NCBI GenBank assembly: GCA_033875255.1
Contig: JAWZSN010000033.1
Coordinates: 1 to 46,425 of the forward strand
Source of the DNA: Marinimicrococcus sp033875255
Lineage (GTDB): Bacteria; Pseudomonadota; Alphaproteobacteria; Geminicoccales; Geminicoccaceae
Length of the DNA stretch: 46,425 nt
Direction: 5' to 3'
Shown: positions 15,346-24,793 of the stretch, piece by piece
How positions within the stretch are numbered: the stretch's first letter is position 1
How the letters are laid out: each line of letters begins with the position of its first letter
Program-made: the position numbers and the translations under genes
Notes under the pieces: generated by a model
The model's database searches: none
Told to the model about the DNA's origin: nothing
Seen by the model: only the letters and a program-made list of their open reading frames with translations

Positions 15346-15783
15346 CTACTGGGCGGCGTCGCGACCGCTGCGCCGGCGCAGCGCCGTCGACATGTCGCAC
15401 AGCAGCTGGATCTCGTGGTCCGCGAGGCCGCGCACCGACCGCAGCAGGTCGTTGACGATCGGCCGGTCGTCCTCCTCGCTTGCCACGAGGCCCGGCAGCA
15501 GGTCGCGGATGGTCACGTCGAGGATCTCGGCGGTCTGCATGAGCATGTCCATCGGCACCCGGTTGGCGCCGCGCTCATACTTCGCCACTTGTTGATAGGA
15601 AACGCCGAGCGCCCCCGCGAGGTCCTTCATGGCGAGCCCCGCACGGGTACGCGCCTCGCGGATGCGGCGCCCGATCTCCACGTGGACCTCGTCCACTTTT
15701 CTGCGACCCGGCTTCACCGATCGAGGTTCCTGCTTGCGTATTGCTCCTGAAGAGCAAACGTCTGACTGACGAGATTGTTCCAC
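15346..15783 (-). CDS. XRE-family helix-turn-helix regulator
   Basis: Up to 145 residues. The DNA-binding XRE/Cro domain is IGRRIREARTRAG, LGVSYQQVAKYERGANRVP, residues about 37-90, of the type common in alphaproteobacteria (QQVxKYExGxNR). The C-terminal part, with DLLRSVRGLADHEIQLL, is probably a short dimerisation helix pair. Two GTG starts are possible: 15783, used here, or 15717 with AGGA upstream, giving 123 residues. The perfect inverted repeat at 15741-15757 lies just before the second start and would suit an autoregulatory operator, which favours 15717. Targets unknown; the gene diverges from the glutamate dehydrogenase gene. Confidence 0.85.
   Translation of the reverse strand: MEQSRQSDVCSSGAIRKQEPRSVKPGRRKVDEVHVEIGRRIREARTRAGLAMKDLAGALGVSYQQVAKYERGANRVPMDMLMQTAEILDVTIRDLLPGLVASEEDDRPIVNDLLRSVRGLADHEIQLLCDMSTALRRRSGRDAAQ
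15741..15757. promoter_or_regulatory. Inverted repeat, candidate XRE operator
   Basis: TTGCTC (15741-15746), five bases, GAGCAA (15752-15757): a perfect 6-bp dyad of the size usual for Cro/CI-like operators, 24 bases upstream of the alternative start 15717 of the XRE gene. Autoregulation is inferred. Confidence 0.35.
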
Positions 15784-16066
15784 CGAAGGACCCTATCGTT
15801 TCCTGCCGGCCACGGCCTGGCACTCCAAGGCGTCGGTGCATGGGCTCCGGACTTAACGAAAGCCACGCTCAACCGCAAATCTTGCTTCGTGTTCGCGGCG
15901 ACGCCGGCTCCTGATTATCGCGTTAGATGAAAAACGGAAAGGGTTTCTCCCGCGTAAGGAGAGGCGGGCAGCGCTGCGCCGGGCGCATTCCTCGCGATCC
16001 GGCGCTTTGCGCCCTCCGGTGGCTGTGCTTTGCTGCCGGATGTCCGGAGCGACGGAGGTCGAGGGC

Positions 16067-19000
16067 ATGGCGGGACGGGCCGAGGCGCGCAAGGTCGAGC
16101 TGGTCGATGAGGTTGTGCGACTGGTTGGCGCACGTCTGCCGGCGGGGCCGGGCGAGCTGGTCGGCCGCTTCGTGCGCCGCTACCTGCGCGACGTGGCGCC
16201 CGAGGACCTGCTCGACCGCCAGGCGCTCGATCTCTACGGCGCCGTTCTGGCGCACTTTCGCGCCGGCGAGCAGCGCCGCGACGGTGCCACCAAGGTGCGG
16301 GCCTACAATCCCGATCTTGAGCAGCATGGCTGGCAGTCGACCCACACGATCGTCGAGATCGTCAACGACGACATGCCGTTCCTGGTCGACAGCGTGAGCA
16401 TGGAGCTGAGCCGGCACGGGCTGGGCATCCATCTCATCATCCACCCGATCATGACGGTGCGGCGCGACGCCCGGGGGCGTCTGGAGGACGTGGCGGGCGA
16501 GCGCCGCGCCGCGGACGACGGCTGGCAGGCCGAGAGCTTCATGCATTTCGAGATCGACCGGCAGAGCGACGAGGCCCTGCTGGCGCGGCTCGAGGGGGAT
16601 CTGACGCGGGTGCTGGGCGATGTCCGGCGCGCGGTCGAGGACTGGCCGGAGATGCGCCGGCGGCTCGACGAGGCCATTGCCGAATGGGCGTCGAGCGCTC
16701 CGCCGGAGCTCCGCCGGGATGGCGAGGTCGAGGCGTTCCTGCGCTGGCTGGCCGAGGACCATTTCACCTTTCTGGGTGCCGCGGGCTACGTGCTCGAGGA
16801 TGGCGCCGAGGCGCCGAGGCTGCGCCAGACCGCGGGCAGCGCCCTGGGGATCCTGCGCGACCGCGAGGCGGGCGGCCTGTCGCAGAGCTTCAGCGACCTG
16901 TCGCCGGCCGCCCGCGAGCGCGCCCGTGACCCGGCCGTGCCGCTGATCGTCACCAAGGCCAGCAGCCGCAGCACCGTGCACCGGGCGGCTTATCTCGACT
17001 ATCTGGGCATCAAGCGCTACGGGCCCGATGGCGGGGTCGTCGGCGAGCATCGCTTCTTGGGCCTGCTCACCTCGACCGCCTATAGCGAGAGCCCGCGCGA
17101 CATTCCCTTGCTGCAGCGCAAGGTCGAGCAGCTCCTGGCGCGCTCCGGCTTCAGCCGCTCCGGCCATGCCGGCAAGGCGTTCTTGCACATCCTCGAGACC
17201 TACCCGCGCGACGAGCTGCTGCAGACCGACGAGGACAGCCTCTTCGAGATCGCGATGGAGATCCTCCATCTCCAGGACCGCCAGCGGCTGCGCCTGTTCC
17301 TGCGCCGCGACCCGTTCGAGCGGTTCGTCTCGTGCATCGTCTTCGTGCCCCGCGAGCGCTACAACACGGCGCTGCGCGAGCGGCTCGAGGGGATCTTGAA
17401 GGCGGCCCTGGGCGCCGCCGAGAGCGAATGGCAGGCGCAGGTCGCGGAATCCCTCCTGGCCCGCATCGTCTTCACCTTCCGCACACCCTCCGGCGTGCCC
17501 GACGAGCTCGACGTCGCCGATCTCGAGCGCAAGCTGGTCGAGGCCTCGCAGAACTGGATCGACCAGCTGCGCACCGCCCTGGCCGACGCTCTTGGCGAGG
17601 AGGAGGGCAACCGGCTCCTGCGGCTCTACGGGCGCTCCTTCGCGCCCTCCTACCAGGACACCGTGCCGGCACGGGCGGCGCTGCCCGACATCCGCCATCT
17701 CGACGCTCTGGCGGCCGGCCGCCAGGGGCCGCTGGCGCTCAGCCTCTACCGCCGCCTCGAGGACCCGGCCGAGACCGTCCGCTTCAAGATCATCCGCCCC
17801 GACGAGCCGGTGCTGCTCTCCGACGCGCTGCCCATTCTCGAGAACATGGGCGTCAAGGTGCTCTCCGAGGAGCCCACCCATCTGCGCTCGGGCGAGGGCC
17901 GGGCCTTCTCGATCCACGATTTCGGCATGCAGCCGCTGCTCGCCTCGCCGGTCGGCGTCGACGAGGTGCGCACCAAGTTCCAGGACGCCTTCTTGCAGGT
18001 CTGGACCGGCCGTGCGGAGAATGACGGCTTCAACGGGCTGGTGCTGGCAGCCGGCCTGGAGGCCCGCCAGATCACCGTGCTGCGCGCCTATTTCCGCTAC
18101 CTCCTGCAGCTCGGCGTGCCGTTCAGCCAGAGCTATGCCGAGCGCACGCTGCTCGCCAACCCGGCCCTGGCCCGGCTCCTGGTCGAGCTGTTCGAGGCGC
18201 GCTTCGACCCCGCCCGCGCGGAGCGCGAGGCCGCCGTGGCGGCGATCGAGCAGGCCATCGAGCAGGCCCTCGACCAGGTGGCGGTGCTCGACGAGGACCG
18301 GATCGTGCGCGCCTATCTGGCGCTCATCCGGGCCACCTTGCGCACCAATGCCTGGCAGCGCGGGCCGGACGGCGGTCCCAAAGAGCAGCTTTCCTTCAAG
18401 ATCGATCCGGCCGCAGCCCCCTACATGCCGGTGCCGCGGCCGGCCTACGAGATCTTCGTCTATGCGCCCTTCGTCGAGGGCGTGCATCTGCGCGGCGGCA
18501 AGGTGGCGCGCGGCGGGCTGCGCTGGTCGGACCGGCGCGAGGATTTCCGCACCGAGGTGCTGGGCCTGATGAAGGCCCAGATGGTCAAGAACAGCGTGAT
18601 CGTGCCGGTGGGCGCCAAGGGCGGCTTCGTGATCAAGCAGCCGCCTTCCGGCGCCGACCGGGCGGCCCTGCAGCAGGAGGCGATCCGCTGCTACCGCAGC
18701 TTCCTCTCGGGCATGCTCGACATCACCGACAACCGCGTGCACGGCAACGTGGTGCCGCCCCAAGACGTGGTCCGCTATGACGGCGACGATCCCTACCTGG
18801 TGGTGGCCGCCGACAAGGGCACGGCGACCTTCTCCGACATCGCCAACGCCTTGAGTCGCGACTACGGCTTTTGGCTCGACGACGCGTTCGCCTCGGGCGG
18901 CTCGGCGGGCTACGACCACAAGGGCATGGGCATCACCGCCAAGGGCGCCTGGGAATCGGTGCGCCGCCACTTCCGCGAGCTGGGCCACGACCCGCAAAGC

Positions 19001-20932
19001 GAGCCCTTCACTTGTGTCGGCGTGGGCGACATGTCGGGCGACGTGTTCGGCAACGGCATGCTGATGTCGCGGCAGATCCGGCTGATCGCCGCCTTCGACC
19101 ACCGCCACGTGTTCCTCGACCCCGATCCCGATCCGGCGACGAGCTCCGCGGAGCGCCAGCGCCTGTTCGACCTGCCGCGCTCGTCCTGGGCCGACTACGA
19201 GGCCGGCCTGATCAGTGCGGGCGGCGGCGTGTGGCCGCGCAGCGCCAAGCGCATCCAGCTGAGCCCGCAGGCCCGCGCGGCGCTGGCCATCGGAGCCGAG
19301 AGCCTGTCGCCGGCCGAGCTGTGCAACGCGATCTTGAAGGCGCCGGTGGACCTGCTGTGGAACGGCGGCATCGGCACCTTCGTGAAAGCCTCCACCGAGA
19401 GCCACGCCGAGGCCCAGGACCGCACCAACGACACGCTCAGGGTCGACGGCGCCGAGCTGCGCTGCCGGATCGTCGGCGAGGGCGGCAATCTCGGCATGAC
19501 CCAGCGCGGCCGCATCGAGTTCGCGGCGCATGGCGGCCGGCTCAACACCGACTTCATCGACAACTCGGCCGGCGTCGACTGCTCGGACCACGAGGTCAAC
19601 ATCAAGGTCCTTCTCAACGAGGTGGTGGCCGCCGGCGACATGACCCTCAAGCAGCGCGACGAGCTGCTCGCCGCCATGACCGAGGAGGTCGGCGCCCTGG
19701 TGCTGCGCGACAATGTGCTGCAGAACCTGGCGCTGAGCGTCGGCCAGGCGCTGGGCGACGAGCTGGCCGATGCCAGGGCCGGCCTGATGCGCCGGCTCGA
19801 GCGGCGCGGCCGGCTCGACCGCGGCATCGAGATGCTGCCCTCCGACGCCGAGCTCGCCGAGCGGCGCAAGGCGGGCGGCGGGATGACCCGGCCCGAGGCG
19901 GCGGTGCTGCTGTCCTATGCCAAGATGACGCTCTACGACGACATCCTGGCGAGCGAGCTGCCCGACCGGGTCTATTTCCTCAACAGCCTGGTGAAATATT
20001 TCCCGCGGCCGCTGCGCAAGCGTTATCCCGAGGAGATCGCCCGGCATCGGCTGCGCCGCGAGATTATCGCCACCCTGCTCGCCAACAGTCTGATCAATCG
20101 CGGTCTCGAGGTCTTTGTCAGCCAGCTCGGCGACCAGACGGGCTCCTCGCTCACCGAGATCGTCATGGCCTTCGTGGTCGCCCGCGACGCCTTCGATCTG
20201 GTGCCCTTTTGGGGCGAGGTCGAGGCGCTGCCGGAGAGCGTGCCCGCGGCATTGCAGATCGAGCTGCTGGTGGCCGCCCGCCAGGTGCTGATCGCCGGCA
20301 CCCGCTGGTTCCTCACCAGCGCGCGCCGGCCGCTGGTGATCCGCGAGGCGGTCGGGCGTTTCCGGCCGGATATCGCGCGCCTGCGCGAGGTCCTGGAGGA
20401 GGTTTTGGCGGCACCCCATCTGGCGCGCTTTCGCGAGCAGCTCGCCCGCTACAGCGCGCTCGGTGTCGAGCCGCCGCTGGCCCGCGCCGCCGCGGGCCTG
20501 GCCCTGCTCGTGCCGGCGAGCGACATCGTGGCGGTGGCCCGGGGCAGGGTCGGCGAGGACAATGGCGATCTGCTGCTGCCCGCCGCGGTCACCTATTTCG
20601 CCCTCGATGCGGCTCTCGAGCTCGACCGGCTGCGCGAGCAGCTTCGCGGCGCGCCGGTGCACAGCCGCTGGGACCGGCTGGCTCTGGGCAGCCTCGAGGA
20701 CCGGCTTTGCGAGGTGCTGCGGCGACTGACCGCACGGGCCCTCGAGCACGGCATCGGCCGGGCCGGGCCGGCGGCGGCGCCGGAGGAGGTCGACGCCTAT
20801 CTTGAGGGACTGCACGGACACGCCCGATACCGCGAGATCGTCGAGGATATCGCCACGGCGCCGGCACCGGATCTCGCCATGCTGAGCGTTGCGGTCGGGG
20901 TGCTCAACGAGGTGGGCGTGGTTGCCGAGTGA
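16067..20932 (+). CDS. NAD-specific glutamate dehydrogenase, large GDH-180 type
   Basis: About 1621 residues, the usual size for the large bacterial NAD-GDH that oxidatively deaminates glutamate to 2-oxoglutarate and ammonia in the cytoplasm. The long N-terminal region carries ACT-like regulatory segments. The catalytic domain is in the second half: RGGKVARGGLRWSDRREDFR at about 809-828, then KAQMVKNSVIVPVGAKGGF (substrate-binding lysines), and the NAD domain with GEGGNLGMTQRGRIEFA and NTDFIDNSAGVDCSDHEVN. The ATG at 16067 has GGAGG 8 bases upstream; an in-frame ATG at 16040 and a TTG at 16007 are less likely. The gene stands alone, with nearly 300 bases of non-coding DNA before it. An equally long open frame on the other strand is a codon-usage shadow. 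Confidence 0.96.
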   Translation: MAGRAEARKVELVDEVVRLVGARLPAGPGELVGRFVRRYLRDVAPEDLLDRQALDLYGAVLAHFRAGEQRRDGATKVRAYNPDLEQHGWQSTHTIVEIVNDDMPFLVDSVSMELSRHGLGIHLIIHPIMTVRRDARGRLEDVAGERRAADDGWQAESFMHFEIDRQSDEALLARLEGDLTRVLGDVRRAVEDWPEMRRRLDEAIAEWASSAPPELRRDGEVEAFLRWLAEDHFTFLGAAGYVLEDGAEAPRLRQTAGSALGILRDREAGGLSQSFSDLSPAARERARDPAVPLIVTKASSRSTVHRAAYLDYLGIKRYGPDGGVVGEHRFLGLLTSTAYSESPRDIPLLQRKVEQLLARSGFSRSGHAGKAFLHILETYPRDELLQTDEDSLFEIAMEILHLQDRQRLRLFLRRDPFERFVSCIVFVPRERYNTALRERLEGILKAALGAAESEWQAQVAESLLARIVFTFRTPSGVPDELDVADLERKLVEASQNWIDQLRTALADALGEEEGNRLLRLYGRSFAPSYQDTVPARAALPDIRHLDALAAGRQGPLALSLYRRLEDPAETVRFKIIRPDEPVLLSDALPILENMGVKVLSEEPTHLRSGEGRAFSIHDFGMQPLLASPVGVDEVRTKFQDAFLQVWTGRAENDGFNGLVLAAGLEARQITVLRAYFRYLLQLGVPFSQSYAERTLLANPALARLLVELFEARFDPARAEREAAVAAIEQAIEQALDQVAVLDEDRIVRAYLALIRATLRTNAWQRGPDGGPKEQLSFKIDPAAAPYMPVPRPAYEIFVYAPFVEGVHLRGGKVARGGLRWSDRREDFRTEVLGLMKAQMVKNSVIVPVGAKGGFVIKQPPSGADRAALQQEAIRCYRSFLSGMLDITDNRVHGNVVPPQDVVRYDGDDPYLVVAADKGTATFSDIANALSRDYGFWLDDAFASGGSAGYDHKGMGITAKGAWESVRRHFRELGHDPQSEPFTCVGVGDMSGDVFGNGMLMSRQIRLIAAFDHRHVFLDPDPDPATSSAERQRLFDLPRSSWADYEAGLISAGGGVWPRSAKRIQLSPQARAALAIGAESLSPAELCNAILKAPVDLLWNGGIGTFVKASTESHAEAQDRTNDTLRVDGAELRCRIVGEGGNLGMTQRGRIEFAAHGGRLNTDFIDNSAGVDCSDHEVNIKVLLNEVVAAGDMTLKQRDELLAAMTEEVGALVLRDNVLQNLALSVGQALGDELADARAGLMRRLERRGRLDRGIEMLPSDAELAERRKAGGGMTRPEAAVLLSYAKMTLYDDILASELPDRVYFLNSLVKYFPRPLRKRYPEEIARHRLRREIIATLLANSLINRGLEVFVSQLGDQTGSSLTEIVMAFVVARDAFDLVPFWGEVEALPESVPAALQIELLVAARQVLIAGTRWFLTSARRPLVIREAVGRFRPDIARLREVLEEVLAAPHLARFREQLARYSALGVEPPLARAAAGLALLVPASDIVAVARGRVGEDNGDLLLPAAVTYFALDAALELDRLREQLRGAPVHSRWDRLALGSLEDRLCEVLRRLTARALEHGIGRAGPAAAPEEVDAYLEGLHGHARYREIVEDIATAPAPDLAMLSVAVGVLNEVGVVAE

Positions 20933-21122
20933 CGGGAAAGTCGCAGGCCGGGCATGGCGGCCCGCTTCTTGCGAAGGTGACGATTATGGGATATCCGGCA
21001 CGACGCGCGTGGCCTTGGGGCGCCGACCACTGGCGGGCGACATGGGCAGATGCCGCCGGAATGCGCTGGTGGGAAAAACTGTCTTCTCAACGAGAACCGC
21101 GCGGCTCCCCGGAGACGACCAT

Positions 21123-21707
21123 ATGAACCAGTCCGTTTCGCTGAAGCTCAAGGAAGGCGAGCTCTTCTTTCGCCAGTGGCTGCGATCGCCCAAGTCGATG
21201 GGATCGGTGATCCCTTCCTCGCAGGCGCTGGCCAAGGCTATAGCCGGCGCAGTGGCCTGGCAGCCCGGCCAGTACGTGGTCGAGCTCGGCGGCGGCACCG
21301 GAGCGATCACCCAGGGTCTCCTCGACCGCGGCATCCCGCGCGACAGGATGATCGTCATCGAGCTCGAGGAGCATCTGCACTCCTACCTGCAGGAGCGGCT
21401 GCCGGGCTCGCACGTCATCAAGGGTGACGCCACCAAGCTCGACAACATCCTCGAGGAGCTGGGCGTCGACAATGTGTCGACCGTGGTCTCGGGCCTGCCG
21501 ATGCTGGGCATGCCCTTCGAGTTCCACCAGGCGATCGTCGGCCAGGGCCTCAAGGCGGTGGCCGACCGCGGGCACATGCTCCAATACACCTACTCGCCGG
21601 TCCCGCCGGTGCCGGCCCGCAAGCTCGGCATCCGCGCCAGGCTGTGCAAGTACGTGATGTGGAATTTCCCGCCCGCCACCGTCTGGCGCTACACGCCGCG
21701 CGCCTGA
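21123..21707 (+). CDS. pmtA: PmtA-type phospholipid N-methyltransferase
   Basis: A 194-residue class I SAM methyltransferase. The N-terminal FFRQWLRSPKSMGSVIPSS (15-33) is the membrane-docking and entry segment typical of rhodobacterial PmtA and related KsgA-like enzymes; the SAM loop is VVELGGGTG (52-60), and VVSGLPMLGMP corresponds to the post-IV catalytic loop. PmtA converts phosphatidylethanolamine to phosphatidylcholine in three steps. The substrate is inferred from family similarity; other lipid methyltransferases look alike. The ATG at 21123 follows GGAGA. A terminator hairpin lies about 45 bases past the stop. Confidence 0.85.
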   Translation: MNQSVSLKLKEGELFFRQWLRSPKSMGSVIPSSQALAKAIAGAVAWQPGQYVVELGGGTGAITQGLLDRGIPRDRMIVIELEEHLHSYLQERLPGSHVIKGDATKLDNILEELGVDNVSTVVSGLPMLGMPFEFHQAIVGQGLKAVADRGHMLQYTYSPVPPVPARKLGIRARLCKYVMWNFPPATVWRYTPRA

Positions 21708-22040
21708 CCCGCTTGCCCCGGCGCCTCGCGCCGGGCCGTCAGCTCGACCAGCGCCCCGCTCCGGCGGGGCGCTTGGCGTTTGGGGCCGACCTTGCGGCGG
21801 CCTGCCTTCACCGGCCTGTGCGTGCGGATGCACATGCCTGCTATGCGTCGCTGCATGGCCCTGCTATAGCCGAATGATGGGCCATCGCCCCGTGCAACCG
21901 GGGAGGGCCCTCGACGACAGGGAGGACAGTGGATGCGACAGCAAGCTCCGGCTCGTCCAGGCGGCCAGAAGCCCGCTCCCCGACCGCTCCCGTTGCGTCC
22001 AGATGGCTGCCGCCGGCGATTGCCTGCGGGGGCCTGACGC
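21708..22040 (+). other. 333-base intergenic region before the ligase/importer operon
   Basis: It contains the terminator hairpin at 21751-21772 and must contain the promoter of the ligase-importer operon. TGCTATAGCC at about 21862 resembles a -10 box but has no good -35 partner at the right distance. Short open frames cross it, but none has a ribosome site and a recognisable protein. Confidence 0.5.
21751..21772 (+). terminator. Intrinsic-type terminator after pmtA
   Basis: A perfect 9-bp stem GCGCCCCGC (21751-21759) / GCGGGGCGC (21764-21772) with loop TCCG is followed by TTGGCGTTT, a partly U-rich tail. Confidence 0.6.
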
Positions 22041-23963
22041 ATGCGGCTGCCGGAGCTCGAGACCCTCGACACGTTCCCCAAGCTGCTCCTCCACAACGCC
22101 GCCAACTGGCCGGATGCCATCGCCCTGCGCGAGAAGGAATTCGGCATCTGGAACGAGTTCAGCTGGGCGCACTGCCGCGACCGGGTGCGCGAGATCGCCT
22201 ACGGGCTCAAGGCTCTGGGCCTCGAGCGCGGCGAGGTGGTGGCGATCGTCGGCCGCAACCGTCCCAACTGGCTGTGGAGCGAGCTCGCCGCCCACTGCGT
22301 CGGCTGCATGACGCTGGGCATCTACGAGGACGTGCTGGCCCAGGAGGCCGGCTATCTGCTCGAGTTCGCCCAGGCGCGGGTCGTGGTCTGCGAGGACGAG
22401 GAGCAGGTCGACAAGATCCTCGAGCTGGACCGCGAGGCCGCGAGCCTGCACTGGATCGTCTACCACGATGATCGCGGCATGCGGAAATACGCCGACCCGC
22501 GCCTCGTGAGCTGGCAGCAGCTTCTCCACAAAGGGGCCGCCCTGGCCGGTCGCCATCCGGGCCTGATCGACGCCGCGATCGCCGCCGGGCAGGGAAACGA
22601 TGTGGCGGTGCTGTGCACCACCTCCGGCACGACGGCGCACCCCAAGCTGGCGATGCTGCAGTTCCGGCCCTTCCTCGAGCATATCGCGGCCTACCTGCGG
22701 GCCGACCCGCGCGAGCCCGAGGACGAGTATGTCTCGATCCTGCCCATGCCGTGGATCATGGAGCAGGTCTATGTGGTGGCCATGCCGCTGCTCTCGCGGA
22801 TCCGGGTGAGCTTTCCCGAGAGCGAGGAGACGGTGATGCGCGACCTGCGCGAGATCGGCCCCACCCATGTCCTGCTGGCGCCGCGGGTCTGGGAGCAGAC
22901 AGCCGCCGACCTGCGCTCGCGGATCATGGACGCCGGGCCCCTGACCCGCCATCTGTTCGACTGGGCGGTGCGCGGCGGGGTATCGGCGCTGGAGAAGGGC
23001 CGTCGGCAGCGGATCGCCGATCTCCTCGTGTTCGCCGCGCTGCGCGACCGGCTGGGCTTCTCCCGCCTGAAGTCGGCGGCCACCGGCGGCGCGGCGCTGG
23101 GGCCCGACACGTTCAAGTTCTTCCTCGCCATGGGCGTGCCCCTCAAGCAGCTCTACGGCCAGACCGAGGCTGCCGGCGCCTACACGCTGCAGGTCCACCC
23201 CGAGATCGACACGGACAGCTCGGGCGTGCCCTTCGACGACACCCAGCTTTGCATACGCGATCCCGACGAGAACGGCGTGGGCGAGATCCTGACCCGCCAT
23301 GCCGGCATGTTCGCGGGTTATTTCGGCAGCGAGGCGGCGAGCCGCGAGGCCTTCACGGCGGAGGGCTGGATGGCCACCGGCGATGCCGGCTTCCTCGACG
23401 GGAAGGGGCGCCTGACGGTCATCGACCGGATGAGCGACATCGCCACCACCTCGGCGGGCACGCGGTTCAGCCCGCAATTCATCGAGAACAAGCTCAAGTT
23501 CTCGCCCTATATCGGCGAGTGCGTGGTGCTCGGCAACGCACGGCCGTGGCTGGCGGCGATCTTGTGCATCCGCTACTCCATGGTCGCCAAGTGGGCCGAG
23601 GCCGGCCGGATCGGCTTCACCACCTACCAGAATCTCGCGGCCAACGAGCGGGTCCAGGCGCTGCTCGCCGGCGAGGTCGAGAAGGTCAATGAGAGCCTGC
23701 CCGAGGCCCAGCGGATCCGCCGCTTCCTGCTGCTCTACAAGGAGCTGGACCCCGACGACGGCGAGCTGACCCGCACGAGGAAGGTCCGTCGCGGGGTGAT
23801 CGACGAGCGCTATGGCGCGCTCATCGAGTCCATCTATGCCGGCCGCGACCTGGCCCATGTAGAGACCGAGGTGACCTTCGAGGACGGCCGCAAGGGACGG
23901 ATCGTGGCCGATCTGGCGATCCACGACAGCAGCGCCCACCGCTCCGTGCCGAAGGCCGCTTGA
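22041..23963 (+). CDS. AMP-forming acyl-CoA ligase (long-chain FadD-like) of the importer operon
   Basis: A 640-residue adenylate-forming enzyme that activates a carboxylic acid as acyl-AMP and then acyl-CoA. The phosphate loop is CTTSGTTAHPK (192-202), the A5 motif YGQTEAAG follows, then TGDAGFLDGKGRLTVIDRMSD (ATP/hinge) and, near the end, TRTRKVRRGVI with the C-terminal lysine region. The large size resembles the long-chain ligases grouped with Liv-type transporters in many proteobacteria. It is the first gene of the cluster, one base before the LivG-like ATPase gene. The substrate is unknown: fatty, dicarboxylic or aromatic acids are all possible. The gene must not be read as proof of fatty-acid degradation. 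Confidence 0.9.
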   Translation: MRLPELETLDTFPKLLLHNAANWPDAIALREKEFGIWNEFSWAHCRDRVREIAYGLKALGLERGEVVAIVGRNRPNWLWSELAAHCVGCMTLGIYEDVLAQEAGYLLEFAQARVVVCEDEEQVDKILELDREAASLHWIVYHDDRGMRKYADPRLVSWQQLLHKGAALAGRHPGLIDAAIAAGQGNDVAVLCTTSGTTAHPKLAMLQFRPFLEHIAAYLRADPREPEDEYVSILPMPWIMEQVYVVAMPLLSRIRVSFPESEETVMRDLREIGPTHVLLAPRVWEQTAADLRSRIMDAGPLTRHLFDWAVRGGVSALEKGRRQRIADLLVFAALRDRLGFSRLKSAATGGAALGPDTFKFFLAMGVPLKQLYGQTEAAGAYTLQVHPEIDTDSSGVPFDDTQLCIRDPDENGVGEILTRHAGMFAGYFGSEAASREAFTAEGWMATGDAGFLDGKGRLTVIDRMSDIATTSAGTRFSPQFIENKLKFSPYIGECVVLGNARPWLAAILCIRYSMVAKWAEAGRIGFTTYQNLAANERVQALLAGEVEKVNESLPEAQRIRRFLLLYKELDPDDGELTRTRKVRRGVIDERYGALIESIYAGRDLAHVETEVTFEDGRKGRIVADLAIHDSSAHRSVPKAA

Positions 23964-23964
23964 G

Positions 23965-24783
23965 ATGGGGCTGATGACGCTGGAGCGCCCCGGCGGCAAC
24001 CGCTTGCGGCAGTTCGACGAGGCGCTCCTGGCGCTCGAGGGGGTGAGCCTGCGCTTTGGCGGGGTGAACGCGCTCTCCGACATCAGCTTCGACATCCGCA
24101 AGGGCGAGATCCGCGCCATCATCGGCCCCAACGGCGCCGGCAAGTCCTCGATGCTCAACGTCATCAACGGGTTCTACCAGCCCCAGGAGGGCACCATTCG
24201 CTGGAAGGGGCGCGAACGGCGGCGCATGAATCCCTATCTCGCGGCCTCCACCGGCATCGGCCGCACCTTCCAGAACATCGCCCTCTTCAAGGGCATGAGC
24301 ACGCTGGACAATGTGATGTCGGGCCGCGCCTTGAAGATGCGCCGCGGGCTGTTCTGGCAGCTCGTCTGGATCGGCCCGGCGCGCCGCGAGGAGATCGAGC
24401 ATCGACGGCGGGTCGAGGAGATCATCGACTTCCTCGAGATCGAGCACATCAGGCGCACGCCGGTGGGCAAGCTGCCCTACGGCCTGCAAAAGCGGGTCGA
24501 GCTGGCGCGGGCGCTGGCCATGGAGCCCGAGCTCCTGCTTCTCGACGAGCCGATGGCCGGCATGAATCTCGAGGAGAAGGAGGACATGGCCCGCTACATC
24601 CTCGAGGTGAACGAGCAGTTCGGCACCACCATCGCCCTGATCGAGCACGATATCGGCGTGGTGATGGACCTCTCCGACCGGATCGTGGTCCTCGACTACG
24701 GGCGCATGATCGCCGACGGCACGCCCGAGAAGGTGAGCCGCGACCAGGCGGTGATCGACGCCTATCTCGGCGTGGCCCACTGA
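23965..24783 (+). CDS. Liv-type ABC importer ATPase, LivG-like
   Basis: A 272-residue ATPase of the branched-chain amino-acid (HAAT) transporter family. Walker A is GPNGAGKS (54-61), the signature is modified to LPYGLQKR instead of LSGGQQ, as is usual for LivG, Walker B is LLLLDEPMAG, and the switch region ALIEHDIGVVM. The N-terminal extension of about 18 residues precedes the core. It starts one base after the ligase stop and is followed after 10 bases by the first permease gene, so translation is coupled. Confidence 0.93.
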   Translation: MGLMTLERPGGNRLRQFDEALLALEGVSLRFGGVNALSDISFDIRKGEIRAIIGPNGAGKSSMLNVINGFYQPQEGTIRWKGRERRRMNPYLAASTGIGRTFQNIALFKGMSTLDNVMSGRALKMRRGLFWQLVWIGPARREEIEHRRRVEEIIDFLEIEHIRRTPVGKLPYGLQKRVELARALAMEPELLLLDEPMAGMNLEEKEDMARYILEVNEQFGTTIALIEHDIGVVMDLSDRIVVLDYGRMIADGTPEKVSRDQAVIDAYLGVAH

Positions 24784-24793
24784 GGAGCGGCGG

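Noticed and set aside
15923..20821. A 1632-codon open frame on the minus strand opposite glutamate dehydrogenase
   Set aside because: It mirrors the real gene through GC-rich codon bias, has no family motif, and its length follows the enzyme gene. The plus-strand gene has clear motifs and a ribosome site.
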